A stretch of 62,086 bases of DNA from JBHELT01 sp046262935 (GTDB lineage Bacteria; Actinomycetota; CADDZG01; JAHWKV01): the NCBI GenBank assembly GCA_046262935.1, contig JBHELT010000044.1:1-62086 (forward strand). The letters are read 5' to 3'. This document shows positions 6,244 to 13,716 of this stretch, piece by piece. Numbering within the stretch: position 1 is the stretch's first letter; each line of letters opens with the position of its first letter. The translations under genes were made by a program, and so were the position numbers. The notes below the pieces were generated by a model. The model did no database searches, was not told the DNA's origin, and worked only from the letters and a program-made list of their open reading frames with translations.

Positions 6244-8901
6244 ATGACGGGATACGCGGTCATAGGAGACGGGGCCGCTGGCACCACTGCCGTCGAATAC
6301 ATTAGGCGCACCGACCCCAGTGGTCGGATCACGATGTATTCCGAAGACCCAACCCCTGCCTATTACCGAGCAGCCCTCACCAATTACCTGATGGGAGAAC
6401 TTAGGGCAGAGCAACTTTTCGCGGTACCGCCTGATTTCTACTCCCGCTACAACGTCGAGCGAGTCCTGACCAGAGTCGATGGCGTCGATACTGCCAACAG
6501 GCGACTGAAGCTCTCCAATGGTCAGCAAGCGGCATTCGACAAGCTGATGATCGCGGCTGGCGCACGCGCAACCATGCCCCCCTTCAAGGGCATCGAACTC
6601 GAAGGCGTGATGCCGATGCGCACGATGCAGGACGGCCGGGCATGCATGGACATGATCCAGTCAGGACGTCTCAAACATGCGGTGATCGTTGGCGGGGGGA
6701 TCCTGGGGATCGAGTGGGTGGCTGGCCTTAGATCGCGCGGCATCGACGTTACCTTCCTCATACGCGAGGACATGTTCTGGCAGGGGATCATCGACAGGAC
6801 CGCATCGGACCTTGTTCTCAGTCGCTGCCGGGATTTCGGTGTTGATGTTCGTCTTGAAGAAGAGATCGAAGAGATCACAGGCCGTCACGGGGCCTTCAGA
6901 GGGGTACGTCTCAAGAACTCCAAGGACAAGATCGACGCCCAGTTGCTCGGCATGGCCATCGGCATCAGACCCAACATCGAATTCCTGAAGGACTCGGGGA
7001 TCACAACCGACCGGGGCATACCGATCGACGATCACATGCGAACCAATATCGATGGGATCTATGCCGGCGGAGACATCGCCGAGATCAACGATCCGTTCGT
7101 TGGGAAACGCCGGGGCCTGGGGTTATGGGAGCCAGCTCGTCATCATGGAACGGTGGCAGGCATCAACATGGCCGGCGGTGATGCTTCCTGGAAACTAGAC
7201 GTGAACTACAACGCCACTCGGCTCTACGACCTCGACCTGGCCGCAGTCGGAGATCCGCTCGAACGACCCACCGACGATGTTCTTTCGGTTCTTCCCATGT
7301 CGGGAGGCACCATCGAATACCGAAAGCTTGTGATACGTGACGGGCGGTTGGTCGGCGCCCTGCTGCTTGGACTTCGAAAGACCAAGGTGCGATCCAGGGG
7401 CCAGCAACTGCGCAAGGTGATCGAACTTGGCCTCGACGTTTCCGAGGTGAGAGGCAAGTTGTTCGATCCATTCTTCGACCTTCCGAGTTGGATCGGCACT
7501 CAGGTGATGGGTGGTACCTCGACTGGAAAGCCAACGGAAGTTACAGAAAAACCCAAGGTATCTAGCATCCTTGGCAGGTCCGAGATGGACATAACTGGAA
7601 CACCGAAACTCGTGAGTGCGGCGGCTTCGTCGAACATCGCAACGTTGATGCGCCCACCGTCGGTCATGACACTCTCCGCCGAGGCTCAGACCGTGAAGCG
7701 TCCGGTCGAGCCTGGTGGCGTCTCCCCAACGGCAAAGAAGGCCCCGCCGGCAACTCTGAGACTGAACGACGGGCGACTCTTGCCCATTGGCCAACTCCTG
7801 CGGATAGGAAGCAACCCCGACAACAACTTGGTGATGACTGATCCTCGCGTTAGCGATCATCACGCCGAGATCCGCAGGCAGGGCGATGGATTCGTGATCG
7901 CCGACATGGGTTCGGCGACAGGAACGTTCGTGAACGAGCAACCGGTGCGACCTGCGGAATCTCGAAGGTTGCTGCACAAAGACTCGATCCGCGTCGTGGA
8001 CATGAACATCGAGTTCATACAGCAGGTAGCTCAGCCGAGACCCAACACTGGTCCAGCAGGTTTGCCGGATGAGCCACTTGGTCCCACCCCTTCTTCCATC
8101 CTGCTTGGCAAGATCGAATTCGAAGGACGCGTCATCGATCTGGTGAACCAAGAGACTGACATCGGACAAGATCCGATCTCCGAGATCAAACTCACCGATC
8201 CAGCCGCTTCTTTCAACCATTGCCAGATCAGCAGACAGGGTCAGAGTCTTTTCCTTCGCGATCTGGGAAGTAAGACAGGAACATATGTGAACGACGAGCT
8301 ACTGACGGTGCCGCGGCCACTTCAAGATGGCGACGTGATAAGGATCGGTCAGAGCGAACTCGTGTTCCAGGCTTTCACAACGTCGGGGACTCGGGTGCCG
8401 GCAAGTCCTCCCGCGCCGATCCCGACGATCGAAGATGCCGCGCCCATCGCCGTGGCCGAGGAAGAACAATCACCGCAAGACGAGATCGAGGAAGAGCCCG
8501 CCCCGAAACTCACCGACAAAGCCCGATCAACGGGCAAGGCCACCAAACCCACCCAGCCGCCAGTCCCCGATCGCGTCGATGCAACCGTAAGCAACGCCCG
8601 GCTGAAGGGCATATCAGGTCAGATCGCCGGAGTTTCATTCCATCTAAGTGGATCGAAGGTGACCATCGGTGCAGATGGCGGAACCGACATCTCCTTAACC
8701 AACCCAACATTGGAACCGCAACACGCATCACTCGATCAACGCGCTGGCGAATGGGTTTTGTCCGATACCAGTGCTACAGCAGGTACCTATCTGAATGGCG
8801 AGCGGTTGCCCAAGAAGATGAAGGCGATGCTCACTCACGGCGACACCATCAAACTCGGTGACATCGAGTTCGTGTTCGAGAGCCCCGAGTGGGACGGCTG
8901 A
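6244..8901 (+). CDS. NAD(P)H/FAD oxidoreductase fused to three FHA domains
   Basis: An 885-residue protein. Residues 1-~430 are a pyridine nucleotide-disulfide/NirB-type flavoprotein: FAD Rossmann motif VIGDGAAG at the N-terminus, NAD(P) Rossmann motif VIVGGGILG around residue 145, and the second FAD motif IYAGGDIAE around 275. Then come three forkhead-associated domains at about 500-595, 620-712 and 785-885, each with the expected RIGS/DIGQ/TIGA turn, an SxxH-like loop (VSDHHAEI, SFNHCQI, EPQHASL) and GTxVN/GTYxN strands, joined by Pro/Glu-rich linkers. FHA domains bind phosphothreonine, so the flavoprotein may dock onto a phosphorylated partner. SD GAGGAG precedes the ATG. The next gene starts one base after its stop, so the partner is probably that Fe-S protein. 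No siroheme or nitrite reductase domain is present. Confidence 0.85.
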   Translation: MTGYAVIGDGAAGTTAVEYIRRTDPSGRITMYSEDPTPAYYRAALTNYLMGELRAEQLFAVPPDFYSRYNVERVLTRVDGVDTANRRLKLSNGQQAAFDKLMIAAGARATMPPFKGIELEGVMPMRTMQDGRACMDMIQSGRLKHAVIVGGGILGIEWVAGLRSRGIDVTFLIREDMFWQGIIDRTASDLVLSRCRDFGVDVRLEEEIEEITGRHGAFRGVRLKNSKDKIDAQLLGMAIGIRPNIEFLKDSGITTDRGIPIDDHMRTNIDGIYAGGDIAEINDPFVGKRRGLGLWEPARHHGTVAGINMAGGDASWKLDVNYNATRLYDLDLAAVGDPLERPTDDVLSVLPMSGGTIEYRKLVIRDGRLVGALLLGLRKTKVRSRGQQLRKVIELGLDVSEVRGKLFDPFFDLPSWIGTQVMGGTSTGKPTEVTEKPKVSSILGRSEMDITGTPKLVSAAASSNIATLMRPPSVMTLSAEAQTVKRPVEPGGVSPTAKKAPPATLRLNDGRLLPIGQLLRIGSNPDNNLVMTDPRVSDHHAEIRRQGDGFVIADMGSATGTFVNEQPVRPAESRRLLHKDSIRVVDMNIEFIQQVAQPRPNTGPAGLPDEPLGPTPSSILLGKIEFEGRVIDLVNQETDIGQDPISEIKLTDPAASFNHCQISRQGQSLFLRDLGSKTGTYVNDELLTVPRPLQDGDVIRIGQSELVFQAFTTSGTRVPASPPAPIPTIEDAAPIAVAEEEQSPQDEIEEEPAPKLTDKARSTGKATKPTQPPVPDRVDATVSNARLKGISGQIAGVSFHLSGSKVTIGADGGTDISLTNPTLEPQHASLDQRAGEWVLSDTSATAGTYLNGERLPKKMKAMLTHGDTIKLGDIEFVFESPEWDG

Positions 8902-8902
8902 T

Positions 8903-10690
8903 ATGGACTTCATCGAACAGTTAGGAGAACAGGTTCATCACGACATCATGGCGTGTATCGGATGCAATGATTGCCTGCTTGCCTGTCCGCTTCCGGAATC
9001 GCGAAACGTCACGATCGCTGAGTTGAATCACGCGGTCAACGACGATCACATCACTGCGGGCAATGTCATCGACTTCGTTACACGGTGCACGCAATGTCAA
9101 CAATGCGTCCCGGCATGCCCCGCTGACCTAAGGCGCGCGGACATCGTGCTCTGGAACAAGTTGAAGGTACAAACCGACCTGCCCGATCGGTTGCTTCCAC
9201 TGCAAGCCGGTGAACAGATAGTCGATTCCACGTGGACGGTGGACCGGCTTGCTAAACACCTGGCCGAACTCCCATTGTTCAAAGGAGTCGACGCGGTGAC
9301 GCTGCGAAGGCTCTTATTGACAGTCACACTTCGCCGGATGGCTCCAGGTGAGGTGCTTGTCGAAGAGGGCGACTACCACGAACGGCTTTTAGTTGTTATC
9401 GATGGAAGTCTCGAACAAAGCGCTGGTGATGCCGAGGGAAAGAGGACACGGATCCTCGTTCTAGGGCCAGGTTCGTTCCACGGCTACATGGCCGTGATGA
9501 GCAACAGCTACGAGCCTTTCGCTATATCTGCGATCGGGGAAACGACCATCGTCGAATTCACCAAAGCCGCTGTGGTTCGGCTCATGACCGAGTCGAGCGC
9601 CTTCAAAGCAACCATGGACACTATCTACACCGACAACGCCGTTTGGAGTCAAGCGAGAATGTCTCCGTTGTTCGCAGCTCTGCCCGAAGAGGTCGTCGAG
9701 GACCTACTCGAAGACTCCAAGTTCAAGATCCTGGCGGCCGGCGACCTGCTTTATTCGGAAGGCGACCAACCACACGCTATGTATCTTGTGCGCAAGGGAT
9801 TCCTAAGGGTTGCCCGCAGATTCGGTGATCAAGAACGCGTCATGCAGTACTACCGTGACGGCGATGTCTGCGGTGGCGCTGCCATCTTGCTGAACGGGGT
9901 CCAAACGGCAACCGTCAGTGCTAACACACGTGCAGAGGTGATCGAGGTCCCAGCGTCCGAGATCCGAAAGGTCCTGGCGCAAAGACCGGATCTGGTCGAT
10001 GAACTAACCGCCGAGGCAACACGATCCGAACAGTTCCTGGATCAAAAGGGAGTTCGACCGAGTCCGAAGGCCAACCCGTCGGCCCATCTGATCCCCATCG
10101 AAGGAGTTCTCGACCAAGGAGTCGTTCAAGGTCATCACATCCTGGTGATCAACACGGCCATTTGCGTTGATTGCAACAACTGCGTTGACTCATGTGAGCG
10201 TCGGCACGGGTACTCGCGCCTCGACCGAAGCGGTCTTCAGCTTGGCGAGTTGCTCTTCCCAACAGCGTGCCGTCACTGTGAGGACCCCAAATGCCTGCTC
10301 TGTTCAGTGAGCGGCATCGTGCGTGAACCCGACGGCGAAATAAGGATCGTCGTCGATAACTGCATCGGCTGCGGCGCGTGCGCTGAACGCTGCCCCTACG
10401 GCAACATCAACATGCACGATAGGGATGCCAAAACCGTAGGTCCGATCAGTCGATTGCTTTCCATATTCGGGGGCGAAGATGACGACGACCTGCATAACGC
10501 TCACGGAAAGGGCAACAGGGTCGCCGTCAAATGCGACCTCTGCGCGGGTTACGACGATTACGCATGCGTTCGAGGTTGTCCCGTTGGTGCTGCGATGCGG
10601 GTCGACCCTGTGGAGCTATTCGGACGCGACGACTTGATGATCGGACTCGAACAACATCGCGGGGTCGAAACGGTGACCAAGCATGTCTGA
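8903..10690 (+). CDS. Multi-[4Fe-4S] protein with two cNMP-binding-like domains
   Basis: A 595-residue cytoplasmic protein in three parts. First, residues 1-80 carry two 4Fe-4S motifs (CIGCNDCLLACP at 18-29 and CTQCQQCVPACP at about 62-73), as in HdrC/GlpC-like proteins. Second, two Crp-type cyclic-nucleotide-binding domains lie at about 115-235 and 253-365. Third, a C-terminal four-cluster module of the NrfC/PsrB/HybA type carries 16 cysteines (CVDCNNCVDSC, CRHCEDPKCLLC, CIGCGACAERC, CDLC..CVRGC). In both cNMP domains the phosphate-binding Arg (usual PRxAT) is absent (EPFAI; VQTATV), so cAMP binding is doubtful. I start at ATG 8903, right after the flavoprotein stop; a longer frame from 8858 would overlap it. 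The protein would relay electrons from the flavoprotein to the next gene's cytochrome. Confidence 0.85.
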   Translation: MDFIEQLGEQVHHDIMACIGCNDCLLACPLPESRNVTIAELNHAVNDDHITAGNVIDFVTRCTQCQQCVPACPADLRRADIVLWNKLKVQTDLPDRLLPLQAGEQIVDSTWTVDRLAKHLAELPLFKGVDAVTLRRLLLTVTLRRMAPGEVLVEEGDYHERLLVVIDGSLEQSAGDAEGKRTRILVLGPGSFHGYMAVMSNSYEPFAISAIGETTIVEFTKAAVVRLMTESSAFKATMDTIYTDNAVWSQARMSPLFAALPEEVVEDLLEDSKFKILAAGDLLYSEGDQPHAMYLVRKGFLRVARRFGDQERVMQYYRDGDVCGGAAILLNGVQTATVSANTRAEVIEVPASEIRKVLAQRPDLVDELTAEATRSEQFLDQKGVRPSPKANPSAHLIPIEGVLDQGVVQGHHILVINTAICVDCNNCVDSCERRHGYSRLDRSGLQLGELLFPTACRHCEDPKCLLCSVSGIVREPDGEIRIVVDNCIGCGACAERCPYGNINMHDRDAKTVGPISRLLSIFGGEDDDDLHNAHGKGNRVAVKCDLCAGYDDYACVRGCPVGAAMRVDPVELFGRDDLMIGLEQHRGVETVTKHV

Positions 10691-13316
10691 ACCAACCGTT
10701 AGGAGACCACGCACTTTATTCGAGAAGACCTGGGTTTGGATGACCATCGGCCTGGTGTTGATCGGGTTGGCTGGTTCCGCGAGTTATTTCGGCATCCGAC
10801 AGATCGGCCCTAAGGCGGCCCCCTCGGCCAAGCAAGCATTCCTTTTGATAAGTATCCTCGGCGGGTTCACCTTGTTGCTGATCCTGCTCGCCTTTTCATA
10901 TCAGATCCGAAAGCGTGTGCTGCAAGAATCGGTTGGCGGCACGATGCTCGCTTGGCTGAAAGCTCACGTCTGGCTGGGCATCGTCGCGGTTTTCGCTGCA
11001 CTCGCCCACGCGTTCGTTTTTCCGCTCACCACTGGCATCTCAAGTGGAAAGATCACCGGAGCTGTGCTCACTTTGCTGGTGGTGAGTGGGGTCCTCTGGC
11101 GATCCGTGTACTCGCGCATACCACAGCACGTGGCTACTACCGTTGGGAACCTTGCGATAAGAGACACTGCCAAAGCGATCGTAGACCTGTCGGTGGAACT
11201 AGAAAAACTGAGAGCAGGAAAGTCCAAGGCCTTCCACGAAGCACTCGACGACCTGAGGTTGCACCGTAAGAACGTTCGCGAGGTAGAGAAGAACTTAAGT
11301 CAGTTCGAACCGTCGGAACGCCAAACTTGGGAAGAAGCAAAGTTTCGTATCGCCAAGATCGAAGAGCTGAGAAAACGGGAGCACAAGCAACGTCGTTTCC
11401 ACCGCTTCATGCAGGGATGGAAAGCCATCCACCTACCGTTGGCCGCGATATTGCTAGGCAGTGTCGCCTTTCATCTGTTCGACGTATTCAACGTCGATCG
11501 GTCGATCGGATCCAAGCCGCACAGGGATTTCGCCGCTTCAGCCGACTGCGCTAGATGTCACAGTCAGATCGTCGATGAATGGAAGTTGTCGATGCATCGC
11601 GACGCGCAAACGAGCACGACGACCGCGGCCCAATCGGTATTTGCACTGCAGAAGTTCCCCGACTTCAAGAAGGTATGCGTCAACTGCCATGCGCCCATCG
11701 GTGTGAAATTCTCACAGAAGGCAACGTTCGCGCTAGCAGAGCCCAACCCACTGGCCGATCCAACCCAGGTCCAAGACGAAGGTGTGACCTGCGTTGTGTG
11801 CCATACGATGCCGCATGCTCCGGCCGAGATTGCGGGGGCCAGTGACAAGTTCCCCATCGGCAAACGAACCGGGACGTCCTTCGGTGCCCTCGTCGGGCCA
11901 CCACTTGCGAACCCGAAGCAGATCCCCTCGACGGCTCACGACGTGATCGCTGGATTCATGACAAGCACTGTTTCCTCTTCACAGATGTGCGCCGCTTGCC
12001 ACAACGTAAAGGTGGACATCAACGGCAACGGCATCGTCAACCCCGTGTTTTCCGCTACCGCGGCCCAGGCAGGTGCACCCGTTGATAGCGATCACAACGG
12101 TGTGCTCGATCAGAACGAGGTCGATGTTGAGAACGGGATACTCAAGGATCTGGTCCTGCAAACAACCTACGACGAGTGGCAGGACTACATCGCGGCGCGC
12201 GGCGGCACTGGAGCGGGATGTGTCGACTGCCACATGCCAGCCTCACAGCCAGCATCGCTGATAGACAGGCCCCCAGGTGGCTTGAGCGTCGCTAAACGAC
12301 CGCGTCAAAAGCACGTCTTCGTCGCGGTTGACTACGACCTAAACTCTGCCTATTACTCCCAGAAGTCGATGCCGAAAGATGCATTGCAGAAACTGCTGGA
12401 AGAGCGCGAGCAATTTCTCCTTCAAACAGCATCGGTGAGCGTAACGGTGGGGGCCCCAGCCAACGGCGGCCAGACACCTGCAACCGTTGAACTGCGAACG
12501 TTCGAGGGCCACAGTTTCCCAACAGGGTTCGCATTCGCAAGACAGTTCTGGCTCGAGGTTTCGGCCAAGACAGCTAGCGGCAAACCGGTGTGTCTCGCCG
12601 CCGACCCCCATGGCATCCCTTCGCCTTGCGCCTCCGGCAAGATCGACAAACCGACCGACGAACTTGCCACGTGCGAAACCGCAGGAGACGGCCGAACTTT
12701 CGCGGCCGAGCCCTTCGGGAACGTGGTCAAAGACCTTAAGGTCAAGCTCTCCGCCAGTTCACCGCTCAATAGGTGCGACCCTTGGCTTACCAACTTCCAG
12801 AAGATCTTGACCGATGGTGACAAAGATGGTGACGGCATCTTCAACGAAGTCGTACACCAGTCTTTGCTCGCCGACATCGTGAAACTCAGGGTAAGGACGG
12901 CAGACGAACAGGTGATGAAGCCCATCTCTTCGGGCGGCACCGCCAAGTTCGAATACCGATTCGATGCTTCGCAAACTAACGAGCCACTGGTGGTTACTGC
13001 GATATTGCGGTTGCGTCACATACCGCCTTCCTTCATCAAGGGGCTCGATGGTTTCTATCCAAAAGGCCCTAAGGGGTTCACATCCAAGGATCTGCTGAAG
13101 AACATGACGGTAGTGAATATCGCGTCCAACCAGCCCTTGGCCAGCCCACGCACTTCACCCGCGCCGTCGAGCTTCTCCAAGCAGGTGTCAGCGGTTGGCG
13201 ATCTGAGCCGTTCGAAGAGGCGCGGGCCGTTCTGGCCTCTTGCCCTGTTCGGCATATTCACCGTTCCCATGCTTGGATATCGCCGCCGTGACGCAAAGGC
13301 ACGCAGCGCGGGATAA
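10683..13316 (+). CDS. Membrane diheme-b / pentaheme-c cytochrome fusion
   Basis: An 877-residue protein overlapping the Fe-S gene by 8 nt. Residues 1-~280 are a membrane domain with four His in two TM segments (AHVWLGIVAVFAALAHAF at about 95-109 and IHLPLAAILLGSVAFH at about 250-265), spaced as bis-His b-heme ligands, with a charged coiled coil between them. Then comes an extracytoplasmic domain with five CxxCH motifs (CARCH ~289, CVNCH ~332, CVVCH ~369, CAACH ~435, CVDCH ~513). The first has the C-x2-CH..W..S.H context of cytochrome c554-like proteins. A long C-terminal beta-rich domain contains GHSFPTG..RQFWLEV, and the chain ends with one TM segment and Arg-rich tail. It could carry electrons from the cytoplasmic Fe-S protein across the membrane to an external acceptor, or the reverse. 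Confidence 0.85.
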   Translation: MSEPTVRRPRTLFEKTWVWMTIGLVLIGLAGSASYFGIRQIGPKAAPSAKQAFLLISILGGFTLLLILLAFSYQIRKRVLQESVGGTMLAWLKAHVWLGIVAVFAALAHAFVFPLTTGISSGKITGAVLTLLVVSGVLWRSVYSRIPQHVATTVGNLAIRDTAKAIVDLSVELEKLRAGKSKAFHEALDDLRLHRKNVREVEKNLSQFEPSERQTWEEAKFRIAKIEELRKREHKQRRFHRFMQGWKAIHLPLAAILLGSVAFHLFDVFNVDRSIGSKPHRDFAASADCARCHSQIVDEWKLSMHRDAQTSTTTAAQSVFALQKFPDFKKVCVNCHAPIGVKFSQKATFALAEPNPLADPTQVQDEGVTCVVCHTMPHAPAEIAGASDKFPIGKRTGTSFGALVGPPLANPKQIPSTAHDVIAGFMTSTVSSSQMCAACHNVKVDINGNGIVNPVFSATAAQAGAPVDSDHNGVLDQNEVDVENGILKDLVLQTTYDEWQDYIAARGGTGAGCVDCHMPASQPASLIDRPPGGLSVAKRPRQKHVFVAVDYDLNSAYYSQKSMPKDALQKLLEEREQFLLQTASVSVTVGAPANGGQTPATVELRTFEGHSFPTGFAFARQFWLEVSAKTASGKPVCLAADPHGIPSPCASGKIDKPTDELATCETAGDGRTFAAEPFGNVVKDLKVKLSASSPLNRCDPWLTNFQKILTDGDKDGDGIFNEVVHQSLLADIVKLRVRTADEQVMKPISSGGTAKFEYRFDASQTNEPLVVTAILRLRHIPPSFIKGLDGFYPKGPKGFTSKDLLKNMTVVNIASNQPLASPRTSPAPSSFSKQVSAVGDLSRSKRRGPFWPLALFGIFTVPMLGYRRRDAKARSAG

Positions 13317-13323
13317 TCCCTCC

Positions 13324-13716
13324 GTGAAGCCACATTACCGATTCATCATCGCCGCGGCAGTGGTCGCAGCCGCCATCGCTTCGCTGATCTGGTGGGGCCT
13401 TAGCGGATCTACTGCTTATTACCGAACCCCAGCCGAGCTCAATGCGGGTCCGACCCCGACCAACGAGCGCGTGAGGGTGGCTGGCAAAGTAGTTGCCGGC
13501 TCTGTCGACACCAATGGCGGCACTACCGACTTCAGGGTCACAGATGGCAAAGCCGAGGTGGCAGTTACAACCAGGGATGTGTTGCCTGACACTTTCGGGG
13601 CTGGGGTCGAAGTTGTGGCCGAGGGTGCGATGGGACCAGATCGAGTTTTCAGCGCTTCTAGCGTTCTAGCTAAGTGTCCATCGAAGTTCAAAGCGAGAGT
13701 GTCGGCAAAACCCTAG
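13324..13716 (+). CDS. ccmE: Cytochrome c maturation protein CcmE, Cys-type
   Basis: A 130-residue heme chaperone: short cytoplasmic N-terminus, one TM segment (about residues 6-24), then an OB-fold domain with Arg/Val-rich strands (NERVRVAGKVV). CcmE carries heme covalently on its way from CcmC to CcmF/H. The attachment site here reads LAKCPSKF, so the classical His is replaced by Cys as in the CxxxY class of CcmE, but the Tyr is Phe. The C-terminal tail ends soon after. I start at GTG 13324, 7 nt after the previous gene; a longer frame from 13240 would run deep into the cytochrome gene. The next gene begins directly after the stop. Confidence 0.9.
   Translation: MKPHYRFIIAAAVVAAAIASLIWWGLSGSTAYYRTPAELNAGPTPTNERVRVAGKVVAGSVDTNGGTTDFRVTDGKAEVAVTTRDVLPDTFGAGVEVVAEGAMGPDRVFSASSVLAKCPSKFKARVSAKP

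Noticed and set aside
7195..8220. 341-codon minus-strand ORF within the FHA/flavoprotein gene
   Set aside because: It lies wholly antisense to a gene with clear motifs; its translation shows no domain and no SD.
6244..8901. Nitrite reductase large subunit NirB
   Set aside because: Only the FAD/NAD(P) part is similar; siroheme and Fe-S domains of NirB are missing and FHA domains take their place.
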